NCBI RefSeq assembly: GCF_000430025.1 | Contig: NZ_AUCZ01000003.1 | Coordinates: forward strand, 186,001 to 250,000 | DNA: 64,000 bases | Source of the DNA: Flavobacterium suncheonense GH29-5 = DSM 17707 | GTDB lineage: Bacteria > Bacteroidota > Bacteroidia > Flavobacteriales > Flavobacteriaceae | Direction of reading: 5' to 3' | Notes under the pieces: generated by a model | Databases searched by the model: none | Told to the model about the DNA's origin: nothing | The model's input: only the letters and a program-made list of their open reading frames with translations | Translations under genes and position numbers: made by a program | In this document: one piece after another, positions 36,435-43,726 of the stretch | Layout: the number at the start of each line of letters is the position of its first letter | How positions within the stretch are numbered: position 1 is the stretch's first letter

Positions 36435-37328
36435 TTAATGGCTGCGCGGATGAGAATCTTGATAAACTCGTTTCAGTTCCGCTAAACTGCTGTGCGTATA
36501 GATTTGAGTGGAAGATAAACTGGCGTGACCCAACAATTCTTTTACTGAATTTAAATCGGCACCGTTGTTCAGCAGATGCGTCGCAAAGGTATGCCGCAGA
36601 ACGTGTGGACTCTTTTTTACTTTCTCAGAGACATTACTAAAGTAATCATTTATTAATCGATACACAAACGTTTCACTAACTTTATGCCCGTTTTTATTCA
36701 AAATTAACAAATTGCCGGACGAACCACTTTCAACCGTTTTCCTAACCTCAAGATAACGATTCAGCAACACAACCGTACAATCCAGAAGCGGCAGAATTCG
36801 CTCCTTATTTCGCTTCCCAAGCACTTTTAAGGTTTTAGTGTAGGAGCTGTAATTGGACAGCTCCAGCGAAATCAATTCCGCTCTTCGCATGCCGGTGGTA
36901 TAAAAAAGCTCAATAATTAAACGGTTGCGAATGCCTTCAAAATCATCGGGATAATCGTTTTCCTCAAAAACCATTTCGAGTTCTTTTTCCGAAAAAGGAA
37001 CCTGAACTTTCTTCGGCGTTTTTAAAGATTTGTGTTTTTGCAACGGATTGATTTCAATCTGCTTAGATTTGAGCAGAAATTTATAAAAGGATTTTAAGGA
37101 AGAGATTTTCCGGTTCACCGAATTGTTGGAAATACCACCTTCCACCAAAGCCACGATCCAGGAGCGAACCTGACCGTACTGCACCGTTTCCAATGCCTGC
37201 GCGGCGTCTTCGTTTCCCAAAAAAACATTGAAATCAGAAATATCTTTAAGATAGGCCGTAATCGTATGAGAAGAATAGTTTTTCTCCTTCTGAAGATAGT
37301 TCCGGTATGCCTGCAAAGAATCAATCAT
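36435..37328 (-). CDS. xerC: Tyrosine recombinase of the XerC/XerD type
   Basis: Xer recombinases resolve chromosome dimers at dif. The 297-residue length, N-terminal SAM-like DNA-binding domain (about residues 1-90) and catalytic domain are typical. Catalytic residues are the first Arg in TGMRRAELISLELS, HxxR in HVLRHTFATHLL, His in LLGHASLSSTQIYTH and the nucleophile Tyr in the same segment. The stable location next to rpsU and raiA, with no mobile-element genes around it, argues for a chromosomal Xer and not a phage or transposon integrase. XerC versus XerD naming is not settled by sequence alone. Its start lies at the edge of the rpsU terminator. Confidence 0.85.
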   Translation of the reverse strand: MIDSLQAYRNYLQKEKNYSSHTITAYLKDISDFNVFLGNEDAAQALETVQYGQVRSWIVALVEGGISNNSVNRKISSLKSFYKFLLKSKQIEINPLQKHKSLKTPKKVQVPFSEKELEMVFEENDYPDDFEGIRNRLIIELFYTTGMRRAELISLELSNYSSYTKTLKVLGKRNKERILPLLDCTVVLLNRYLEVRKTVESGSSGNLLILNKNGHKVSETFVYRLINDYFSNVSEKVKKSPHVLRHTFATHLLNNGADLNSVKELLGHASLSSTQIYTHSSLAELKRVYQDSHPRSH

Positions 37329-37333
37329 AAAAA

Positions 37334-37376
37334 AACCGTTAGCAACAAAGTTATAAAACTTCGTTCACTAACGGTT
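37334..37376 (-). terminator. Terminator of the rpsU transcript
   Basis: On the minus strand AACCGTTAG and CTAACGGTT enclose a second stem AAGTT/AACTT, and seven T follow. It makes rpsU largely monocistronic and the T run abuts the start of the xer gene. Confidence 0.8.
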
Positions 37377-37397
37377 ATAGAATCATTCAAAAATCTA

Positions 37398-37592
37398 CTA
37401 GTTCTCTAAAGAGTCTCTTAAACCTTGAATATATTGTGCTTTTTGGATCTGCGCTCTTCTAACCACAGATGGTTTTGTGAACTGCTGACGTGCTCTTAAT
37501 TGACGAACTGTACCAGTTTTATCAAATTTTCTCTTATAGCGCTTTAATGCTCTATCGATATTTTCTCCGTCTTTAATTGGGATAATTAACAT
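37398..37592 (-). CDS. rpsU: 30S ribosomal protein S21
   Basis: The 64-residue basic protein shows the S21 pattern MLIIPIKDGENIDRALKRYKRKF and ends with YIQGLRDSLEN. S21 lies beside the 3' end of 16S rRNA. In Flavobacterium ribosomes S21, S6 and S18 are known to cover the anti-Shine-Dalgarno sequence, which explains why most genes there lack a Shine-Dalgarno. This gene has the exception: a full Shine-Dalgarno 10 bp before its ATG, its own two-box promoter and its own terminator. The arrangement fits autoregulation, in which ribosomes lacking S21 translate rpsU preferentially. Confidence 0.97.
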   Translation of the reverse strand: MLIIPIKDGENIDRALKRYKRKFDKTGTVRQLRARQQFTKPSVVRRAQIQKAQYIQGLRDSLEN

Positions 37593-37600
37593 AGTTTAGA

Positions 37601-37608
37601 CACCTCCT
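37601..37608 (-). promoter_or_regulatory. Perfect Shine-Dalgarno sequence of rpsU
   Basis: On the minus strand AGGAGGTG, complementary to the conserved CACCTCCT at the 16S rRNA 3' end, is separated from the rpsU ATG by about 10 bp (AGGAGG core). The other start regions I read in the window are A/T-rich and lack such a sequence. Confidence 0.92.
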
Positions 37609-37621
37609 CTCATTTAGGCTG

Positions 37622-37651
37622 CAAACTTACAATTTTATTTTAAATTACAAA
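37622..37651 (-). promoter_or_regulatory. Two-box promoter of rpsU
   Basis: On the minus strand TTTG (37648-37651), an 18-bp spacer and TAAGTTTG (37622-37629) match the Bacteroidota consensus. The leader would be only about 20-25 nt and carries the Shine-Dalgarno. Confidence 0.75.
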
Positions 37652-37701
37652 TTATAAATTTTGAATTATTTTTTACCGAAAGACCCCTCACTATTCTTAA
37701 C

Positions 37702-37736
37702 AAAAAAGCCAAGTTACAATTTCTTGTCTCTTGGCT
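37702..37736 (-). terminator. Terminator after the acyl-CoA dehydrogenase gene
   Basis: On the minus strand AGCCAAG and CTTGGCT form the outer stem, with ACAA/TTGT inside, followed by TTTTT. Confidence 0.7.
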
Positions 37737-37758
37737 CTTGCTGCTATTTAAAATCCGA

Positions 37759-38934
37759 CTATTTATGCTTCACAGCCGGTTCGTAATTTTTATTATCGAT
37801 GATCATCTTCGACAAAATCTCTTTCAGAATTTCCGAAGTACCGCCACCAATTGGCCCTAAACGACTGTCGCGGAACAAACGCGCCAACGGATATTCTTCC
37901 ATATAACCGTACCCTCCTAACATCTGCAGACAACTGTAAATCGTTTCATCAGCAACTTTAGTCGATTTCAGTTTCGCCATAGTCGCTTCTTTCACCACAT
38001 ATTCCCCCTGATCCAAACGGGCTACCGTAGCGTAATTGAACCATTTACAATGCTCAACATCGGTTGCATGCTCCACTATAGTGTGACGTAACGCCTGAAA
38101 TTTATCAATGGTTTTGCCAAATGCCTCACGCTCGGACATATAGCCTATGGTGTATTCAATAGCATACTCTGCTCTTGCATGGGCGTTAATGGCCATAATC
38201 AAACGCTCTAAGGCAAAATGCTGCATGATGTACGGGAAGCCTTTTCCTTCTTCACCCATTAAATTTTCGGCAGGAATCTCTACATTGTCAAAAGCGATTT
38301 CCGCGGTATCGGAAGCTCTCCATCCTAATTTATCAAGTTTAGTAGCCGAAACACCTGCAAGTTTTGCGTCTACCAGAAACATGCTTATTCCTTTGTTGCC
38401 AAGTTCGGGATTTGTTTTGGCTGCAACTACATAATAATCCGCATAAACCCCGTTGGTTATGAACGTTTTGGAACCGTTAATGATATATTTGTCTCCTTTT
38501 TTTACAGCCGTTGTACGCATACCTGCCACATCACTGCCTCCAAACGGCTCGGTAATACACAAGGCTCCAATCATGTCTCCGGAAATACTCGGCGCCAGAT
38601 AATTCTGCTTGATGCGCTCATCGCCTTCCGCATTTAAATGCGTCATGGCCAAATAAGAATGCGCCCACATAGCCGCGGCAAAACCGGACGATTTTATTTT
38701 CTGCAATTCTTCCAAAAAGACAACCGTATAGAACAAATCCAGATTCAAGCCTCCATAAGCTTCCGGATAACGCAATCCGAAAAAGCCCATATCCCCGAAC
38801 TTTTTCCATATGAAACGCTCAATGGTTCCGGTTTTTTCCCATTTTTCGATATGCGGCACCACTTCTTTATGCAAAAAATCGCGTAAACTCTCTCTAAATA
38901 ATTGATGTTCTTCTGTAAAGTAGACTGAATTCAT
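37759..38934 (-). CDS. Acyl-CoA dehydrogenase
   Basis: This FAD flavoenzyme oxidises acyl-CoA to trans-2-enoyl-CoA. The sequence shows the acyl-CoA dehydrogenase signatures ALCITEPFGGSDVAGM and LQMLGGYGYMEEYPLARLFRD, and ends with GPIGGGTSEI. The usual catalytic Glu of medium-chain enzymes (in YEGT) is Gly here. A Glu at the alternative helix position, E256 in HARAEYAIEY, fits the long-chain/isovaleryl-type catalytic site. The frame is open to 38979, but the ATG at 38934 (MNSVYFTEEHQLF) is the proper start; the promoter -7 box at 38966-38973 overlaps the longer version. It has 391 residues. Fatty-acid or branched amino-acid oxidation is probable. Confidence 0.92.
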   Translation of the reverse strand: MNSVYFTEEHQLFRESLRDFLHKEVVPHIEKWEKTGTIERFIWKKFGDMGFFGLRYPEAYGGLNLDLFYTVVFLEELQKIKSSGFAAAMWAHSYLAMTHLNAEGDERIKQNYLAPSISGDMIGALCITEPFGGSDVAGMRTTAVKKGDKYIINGSKTFITNGVYADYYVVAAKTNPELGNKGISMFLVDAKLAGVSATKLDKLGWRASDTAEIAFDNVEIPAENLMGEEGKGFPYIMQHFALERLIMAINAHARAEYAIEYTIGYMSEREAFGKTIDKFQALRHTIVEHATDVEHCKWFNYATVARLDQGEYVVKEATMAKLKSTKVADETIYSCLQMLGGYGYMEEYPLARLFRDSRLGPIGGGTSEILKEILSKMIIDNKNYEPAVKHK

Positions 38935-38956
38935 TTTGGTTGAATTGTTTGTTTGT

Positions 38957-39841
38957 TTAAAAGTCCAAATATAAGGCAATTATATCGACTTTTTCAACTG
39001 GAAAATTCTTAATTTTATGCAAATCTTCTTTGGATTTTATTTCGCCATTCATACTGCGATAGGTAACAATCTCCTTAGCCAACGGATAGCGGAAATAAGG
39101 CAGGGTCTGAAGTTCTTTAACCGAAGCCTCATTTATCGGAATCTTTTTAAGAACCGGAACCGCCACTACTTTAAAATGTTTGTTGAGCCGTTCCACTACC
39201 TCCGGAGACAAACCCCAAATGTCATTCATCTGGTTCATGTTTACAAACGCTCCGAATTTCTCCCGCTCTTTCAAAATACGTTCCGACAAGCCCGGTCCTA
39301 TCCCGTAAATTTTCATCAGATCTTCCTGTGTAGCCTGATTGATGTCTATAACTGCCAGCTTTTCTTTTTTATTTGCAAACGGCTCGGTTTTATAGTTCTG
39401 AAAAGAGGACTTTTTATGCTTCACCCAATCCGGAAATTTGAAATACGGCGCATATTTCCGTAACCATTCGTCGGATACTTTTGTGACTTGCTGAAATTCT
39501 TCCGCTGAGTTGACAAACTTATTGGCTTCACGGTATTTATGCAATCGATCGATTTCGGCAAGGGACATTTTCAGAGTATACCCTTTGTAATCTGAAATAA
39601 AATTTGGATTAAACGGGTAGATTTTATTGCCTTCCGCTTCCTTTTGTATCTTCAGACTGTCAATCTGTTTTTGCATCGCCAACCATTGAAGTTCTTCTGG
39701 GGAAAGTTTTGGCTTTTCACTTCCGGATTGTAACGAATAGACATAATACCCTAACTGGGTAACAACCATAAGCAACAGCAACGCAACGATACCGCTACGC
39801 TGCTCGCGTGTGAATTTCACACTGAGACCATTATCATGCAT
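38957..39841 (-). CDS. ComEA-like membrane-anchored helix-hairpin-helix protein
   Basis: The 294-residue protein has one N-terminal transmembrane segment (GIVALLLLMVVTQLGYYVY) and a helical middle. Two C-terminal helix-hairpin-helix regions follow: DINQATQEDLMKIYGIGPG with SERILKEREKFGAF, and INEASVKELQTLPYFRYP. This is the arrangement of ComEA-type DNA-binding receptors, although such proteins are widespread in bacteria not known to be competent. The frame extends upstream to 39940, but the ATG at 39841 (MHDNGLSVKF) avoids overlap with pspC and is preferred. It lies 11 bp after pspC on the same strand and is probably cotranscribed. Confidence 0.82.
   Translation of the reverse strand: MHDNGLSVKFTREQRSGIVALLLLMVVTQLGYYVYSLQSGSEKPKLSPEELQWLAMQKQIDSLKIQKEAEGNKIYPFNPNFISDYKGYTLKMSLAEIDRLHKYREANKFVNSAEEFQQVTKVSDEWLRKYAPYFKFPDWVKHKKSSFQNYKTEPFANKKEKLAVIDINQATQEDLMKIYGIGPGLSERILKEREKFGAFVNMNQMNDIWGLSPEVVERLNKHFKVVAVPVLKKIPINEASVKELQTLPYFRYPLAKEIVTYRSMNGEIKSKEDLHKIKNFPVEKVDIIALYLDF
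38966..38998 (-). promoter_or_regulatory. Promoter of the acyl-CoA dehydrogenase gene
   Basis: On the minus strand GTTG, a 21-bp spacer and TATATTTG. It is located within the end of the upstream helix-hairpin-helix gene. Confidence 0.6.
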
Positions 39842-39852
39842 AGAAAAGGGGA

Positions 39853-40080
39853 TTACAAATCGAAAACCGAACTGCGTTTGGTGTACACCATGTCTTTCAG
39901 GCGCAGCAAAAAGGCTAGCGTAAGATACACTCCAAACCACAAGCCTACCGTAAAAAAGGAAATGTAAATGAAAAACAAGCGGACGCTGGTGGTTCGCATA
40001 CCCAGCTTATCAGCCAGACGTGACGATACTTCAAAGCCGTGCTTTTCAAAAAAATGGCGGATGTTTGTGATTAGTCCCAT
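39853..40080 (-). CDS. PspC-domain membrane protein
   Basis: A 75-residue protein with the PspC fold: GFEVSSRLADKLGMRTTSVRLFFIYISF followed by a hydrophobic stretch FTVGLWFGVYLTLAFLL. PspC proteins are small inner-membrane proteins; in enterobacteria PspC regulates the phage-shock response, but most Bacteroidota copies are uncharacterised. Its start lies in the tail of the decayed DUF2851 gene, and a -7 box lies 11 bp upstream. It probably begins a two-gene unit with the ComEA-like gene. Confidence 0.85.
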   Translation of the reverse strand: MGLITNIRHFFEKHGFEVSSRLADKLGMRTTSVRLFFIYISFFTVGLWFGVYLTLAFLLRLKDMVYTKRSSVFDL

Positions 40081-40406
40081 AAGTCGGTTACAAATTTAAG
40101 TATTTTTTTGACATGGGTGTTTTGGGAATACCGAACGATTTCCGGATTCCGACAGGATTGCCATTCCAAAACCGACAGTTCTGTCTCATCGCTGCTTTTC
40201 ACTTTCCTGTCATGATTACAAACAGTGACACCGCCGGCGCGACGCAACGCACCAGTGAATATTTGCGCATTAAAAAAACAGGAAGCGGTCTTCAGAAGGC
40301 AACAACCGGAATGAAGTGTCCGGAACGGTTCTTCCCGGACTGTTTTTAATCCGGAACTCTCAAATTGCTGTACCAGCCAGAGATGGCGTAGAAAATTCTG
40401 CTGCAT
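40071..40406 (-). pseudogene. Remnant of a DUF2851-family gene (truncated and internally deleted)
   Basis: The first 60 codons resemble the N-terminus of DUF2851 proteins: MQQNFLRHLWLVQQF, SGLKT, then LHSG and FFNAQIFTGALRRAGGV, matching the family pattern NFL..LW...F, L.SG, FFNAQI and WAG.V. Family members are about 420 residues. Here only 111 codons remain. After the match, a short stretch (ELSVLEW) may correspond to a region further downstream (IPVLEL), implying an internal deletion. The end simply runs into the pspC start. The conserved Trp of WAG is Arg (RRAG). DUF2851 genes are commonly next to pspC in Flavobacteriia, so the position fits. I conclude a decayed gene with no likely product. 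Confidence 0.6.
40091..40098 (-). promoter_or_regulatory. -7 box of pspC
   Basis: On the minus strand TAAATTTG fits TAnnTTTG, 11 bp before the pspC start. The upstream box is not clear. Confidence 0.45.
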
Positions 40407-40459
40407 GGTGTGTAATAGTAATATGGCTTATAAATAAAGTGCTAATATAAGGAAACTTT

Positions 40460-40467
40460 TATCTTTG
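40460..40467 (+). promoter_or_regulatory. -7 box of the PNGase F-like gene
   Basis: TATCTTTG fits TAnnTTTG, 21 bp before the start codon. No upstream box at the right distance. Confidence 0.5.
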
Positions 40468-40488
40468 TGTAAACTTCACAACTAAAAA

Positions 40489-42165
40489 ATGAAAAAAATT
40501 CTTACTTTATTTTTAGTCTTGTCGTTGAGCGTCACTCATGCTCAAAAGAAAGACAAATCGTCAACTACCTATAAAATAACCTATTTGCGGAGTTCCAACG
40601 GAAAACTGGTGGAAAATCAGGATCCGATTCTTGTTTTCTGTAACGGACGTGAAACCGTACTTACTTCGCAGAACATCCTTGCGGCTAAAACACCGTTTCC
40701 TTTTGAGCAGACTGTCGTTAACCACAGCAACAATTCTTACCGTCAAATCGGACAATTGGACAAAAGCAAGTCGGTAAGTACTACTGACAGTATTTCCCTT
40801 GGCAAGCAGACTTTTGAAATCGGTTCTGAAACCAAAACCATTTTAGGTTATAAATGCCGAAAAGCGAAAACCGTGGTCAATTCCAATCAGATTGAGTTGT
40901 GGTTTACCGAAGACCTGAACGTTAAAGGCGCCCCAACCGTTTTAGGACAGAACTTAGGATTGGTACTGGAAATGAACCGCAACAACAATTACATCATTTC
41001 CGCCACCAAAATCGAAAAGCAAAAAGAAATTTACAAACTGAACTCCCTTTCAAACGCTAAACAAGTAGATTTGCTGACCTATCGCGATTTACTTTGGAAG
41101 AGCCGCTTCACTACCTTAAAAATATTCGAAAACGAAACTATCAATTTTTCCGAGGCTTCGAAATCCAACGACAGTATTTTGCGGTTTGCCAACGGGACGA
41201 TTATCCTGAAAAAAGTCAAATTCCCGACGATTAACAACGGCAGTCAGATTTTTGCGGAGGTAAGCGAGCAATCTAACGGAGATGCCTACGACCGCACCGG
41301 TTCGGTTTTTGTCATTCCGACGGATCAGAAAATTTCCTTTTTGGACGGGTTGAAAGATGGTGCCAAAACGCTTCCGGTATACGAAAACGGCAACGGAAAA
41401 CAATACCAGGGCGTGGTTCGGACCCAAAACTATGCCCCATTGCTGGAACTGATGCGTTTTTTCACTCCGTTCGGCATCAAACAATACAATCATATTCAGC
41501 TGAAAGACAAAACCTGGCATGAAATAGTGCCGTACAGACAGGACATTTCGGAATTGCGTACAGCTTTGAGCAATCAGGAAGTTTGGGTAGGCACTTTCAT
41601 CGGAAATTACGACAAAGGCGGCCACAAAGTTTCGCTGAACATTACGATTCACAATGAAGAAAATGCCGCTTCGAAAAACAATTTTCTGTTACCGCTTTTC
41701 AACACCACCAACGTGATGGAAATGGCCGGTCAGGAATATGCTACCATGTTCAACAATGAAAAAGGGCTTTTGGTGGAATTTACTTTGGACAAAGACCTCA
41801 AAAACGCTAAGCTTCGATATATCACAACAGGTCATGGCGGCTGGGAAAATGGCGATGAGTTTGTCCCTAAGAAAAACTCGATACTGTTAGACGAAAAAGA
41901 AGTGAATGCTTTTATCCCTTGGCGACAGGATTGCGGCAGTTATCGCTTGTTCAATCCGGCTTCGGGCAATTTTAACAACGGTTTGTCTTCGTCGGATTAC
42001 AGCCGTTCGAATTGGTGCCCGGGAACGGTAACCAATCCTGCTATTATTGAATTAGGCGATCTGAAAGCCGGCAAACACAGCTTTCGGATTAAAATTCCGC
42101 AAGGGGCTCCGGAAGGCAACAGTTTCAGTTTCTGGAACGTTTCGGGAGTTTTGGTTGCCGATTAA
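40489..42165 (+). CDS. Secreted peptide-N-glycosidase F-like protein with an N-terminal GLPGLI-like domain
   Basis: The 558-residue exported protein has a signal peptide ending THAQ. Residues about 25-235 resemble the GLPGLI family (LGYKCRKAK, then WFTEDLNVKGAP and LGQNLGLVLEM). The C-terminal half resembles PNGase F, an enzyme that removes N-glycans from asparagine. GDAYDRTGSVFVI aligns with CDEWDRYANVYV, placing Asp268 at the catalytic Asp60. LELMRFFTPFG aligns with the strand EIGRFITPY. GDE457F aligns with the Glu206 region, and SNWCPG with AGWCPG. The partner of Glu118 is not obvious (Phe in my alignment). It could be an active de-N-glycosylase or a relative with another amide substrate. 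The nearby SusCD operon is separate, so a shared job is only possible. Confidence 0.75.
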   Translation: MKKILTLFLVLSLSVTHAQKKDKSSTTYKITYLRSSNGKLVENQDPILVFCNGRETVLTSQNILAAKTPFPFEQTVVNHSNNSYRQIGQLDKSKSVSTTDSISLGKQTFEIGSETKTILGYKCRKAKTVVNSNQIELWFTEDLNVKGAPTVLGQNLGLVLEMNRNNNYIISATKIEKQKEIYKLNSLSNAKQVDLLTYRDLLWKSRFTTLKIFENETINFSEASKSNDSILRFANGTIILKKVKFPTINNGSQIFAEVSEQSNGDAYDRTGSVFVIPTDQKISFLDGLKDGAKTLPVYENGNGKQYQGVVRTQNYAPLLELMRFFTPFGIKQYNHIQLKDKTWHEIVPYRQDISELRTALSNQEVWVGTFIGNYDKGGHKVSLNITIHNEENAASKNNFLLPLFNTTNVMEMAGQEYATMFNNEKGLLVEFTLDKDLKNAKLRYITTGHGGWENGDEFVPKKNSILLDEKEVNAFIPWRQDCGSYRLFNPASGNFNNGLSSSDYSRSNWCPGTVTNPAIIELGDLKAGKHSFRIKIPQGAPEGNSFSFWNVSGVLVAD

Positions 42166-42168
42166 AAT

Positions 42169-42198
42169 AAGAAAGCCGTTCATCTGAACGGCTTTCTT
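42169..42198. terminator. Bidirectional terminator between the glycosidase and cbs genes
   Basis: Perfect inverted repeat AAGAAAGCCGTTCA / TGAACGGCTTTCTT with a very short central loop, between two convergent genes. Confidence 0.85.
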
Positions 42199-42208
42199 AT
42201 ACTTGAAA

Positions 42209-43570
42209 TTATTTTATCGAATTGATGACATCGTGTTTGGTGATGATGTGGTGTTTTCCGTTGCCCAAATCTACCAAAACGGCCTGGTTGTCTTTGTTAA
42301 TCAGTTTGGACACTTCTTCTACCGGTGTTCCTAATTTTACAATCGGGAACGGCGCGCCCATGACTTCCCGGATTGGTTTTTCCGAAACGTTTTTATCCGC
42401 CACATAGCTTTGGAACAAATCGGTTTCGTCTACCGAACCTACAAAACCGTTAACGTCAATTACCGGGATTTGGGAGATTTTGTGTTTGCGCATGCGCTCG
42501 ATGGCATGGGACACTAATTCTTCGGTACGCACTACCACTAAAGGTTTGTCGATATGATCCTGGATCAGATCTTCGGCTTTGGTGATTTCATCATCCAGAT
42601 AGCCTCTTTCGCGCATCCAGTCGTCGTTGAATATTTTCCCCACATAACGGGAACCTGAATCGTGGAACAACACCACCACCACATCGTCGGGGCCGAATTT
42701 ATCTTTTAACTGCAACAATCCTTTGATGGCCGCTCCAGAAGAATTCCCGACAAAAAGGCCTTCTTCCAAGGCCAATTTACGGGTGTACACGGCGGCGTCT
42801 TTGTCGGTTACTTTCGTGAATCCGTCGATCAGGTCGAAGTTTACGTTTTCCGGCAGGATGTCTTCTCCGATTCCTTCGGTTACATAGGAATAGATTTCGT
42901 TTTCGTCGAAGATGCCGGTTTCTTTGTATTTTTTGAAAACCGAACCGTAGGTATCGATTCCCCATACTTTTACATTTGGATTTTTTTCTTTCAGGTATTT
43001 GGCCACGCCTGAAATTGTTCCTCCGGTTCCCACTCCTACTACGAAGTGCGTTACTTTTCCGTCGGTCTGATCCCAGATTTCCGGACCGGTTTGTTCGTAG
43101 TTGGCTTTGGTATTGGACAAATTGTCGTATTGGTTTACATACCAGCCGTTTGGCGTTTCTTCAGCCAGTTTTCGGGATACGGAATAGTACGAACGCGGAT
43201 CGGTGGGTTCTACGTCTGTGGGACAAACGACTACTTTGGCTCCTACGGCGCGCAGGATGTCCATTTTTTCTTTGGATTGTTTGTCTGTGATGACACAAAT
43301 CAGTTTGTAGCCTTTGATGATGGCTGCCAGCGCAAGCCCCATACCGGTGTTTCCGGAAGTTCCTTCGATGATGGTGCCGCCCGGTTTTAAACGACCGTCA
43401 GCTTCGGCATCTTCAATCATTTTTAAGGCCATGCGGTCTTTGCAGGATTGTCCCGGGTTGAAGTATTCCACTTTTGCCAAAACCAAAGCCGGGATTTCGG
43501 CCGTAATTTTGTTCAGTTTAACCATCGGGGTATTCCCGATAGTGCCTAATATGTTCTCTGCGTATTTCAT
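42209..43570 (-). CDS. Cystathionine beta-synthase (PLP enzyme with C-terminal CBS pair)
   Basis: The 453-residue protein has the beta-replacing PLP fold: IGNTPMVKLNKI, the lysine in GQSCKDRMALKM, GTSGNTGMGLA, and GVGTGGTISGVAKYLK. A pair of CBS domains follows (about residues 330-453, with LVSHAIERMRKHKISQIPVID and IITKHDVINSIK), which is the layout of cystathionine beta-synthase and not of simple cysteine synthase CysK. It would condense homocysteine with serine in reverse transsulfuration, with CBS domains as regulatory sites. Cysteine synthase activity cannot be excluded. The frame is open to 43624, but the ATG at 43570 (MKYAENILGTIGN) is the real start. A textbook promoter lies just upstream with a very short leader, so no riboswitch. 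Confidence 0.88.
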   Translation of the reverse strand: MKYAENILGTIGNTPMVKLNKITAEIPALVLAKVEYFNPGQSCKDRMALKMIEDAEADGRLKPGGTIIEGTSGNTGMGLALAAIIKGYKLICVITDKQSKEKMDILRAVGAKVVVCPTDVEPTDPRSYYSVSRKLAEETPNGWYVNQYDNLSNTKANYEQTGPEIWDQTDGKVTHFVVGVGTGGTISGVAKYLKEKNPNVKVWGIDTYGSVFKKYKETGIFDENEIYSYVTEGIGEDILPENVNFDLIDGFTKVTDKDAAVYTRKLALEEGLFVGNSSGAAIKGLLQLKDKFGPDDVVVVLFHDSGSRYVGKIFNDDWMRERGYLDDEITKAEDLIQDHIDKPLVVVRTEELVSHAIERMRKHKISQIPVIDVNGFVGSVDETDLFQSYVADKNVSEKPIREVMGAPFPIVKLGTPVEEVSKLINKDNQAVLVDLGNGKHHIITKHDVINSIK

Positions 43571-43590
43571 TTTGACTTGATTGCGAACTG

Positions 43591-43621
43591 CAAATGTAGA
43601 GATAATTAAAATCTTTCCAAA
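43591..43621 (-). promoter_or_regulatory. Two-box promoter of the cystathionine beta-synthase gene
   Basis: On the minus strand TTTG (43618-43621), a 19-bp spacer and TACATTTG (43591-43598), a full match to the Bacteroidota consensus. Confidence 0.75.
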
Positions 43622-43640
43622 CAATAAAATGGTTTCCTCC

Positions 43641-43720
43641 CTAGCCCCGATTGCAGTGGCACGAAGTAGAACGGAAAGCGGGAATTGCCTTTACAGAAAA
43701 GCCCTGATGTTTCGCTCCCC
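43641..43720 (+). repeat. Dispersed intergenic element, copy A
   Basis: Starts CTAGCCCCGATTGCAG, then ACGGAAAGCGGGAA, then AAAAGCCCTGATGTTTCGCTCC. The same order of blocks recurs at 53793-53873. It lies between the porin and cystathionine beta-synthase genes. Similar TAGCCC..GAT / GCGGGAA elements are, from memory, frequent in flavobacterial intergenic regions. Confidence 0.55.
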
Positions 43721-43726
43721 AAAAAA

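Noticed and set aside
36435..37328. Tyrosine recombinase as part of a mobile element or integron
   Set aside because: No attachment repeats, cargo or phage genes are around it; neighbours are core ribosomal genes, so a chromosomal Xer fits better.
40113..40349. Plus-strand open frame of 78 codons opposite the DUF2851 remnant
   Set aside because: Composition is not protein-like and the opposite strand has recognisable family motifs.
43571..43590. SAM or other riboswitch before the cystathionine beta-synthase gene
   Set aside because: The promoter ends only 20 bp before the start codon, leaving no room for a riboswitch.
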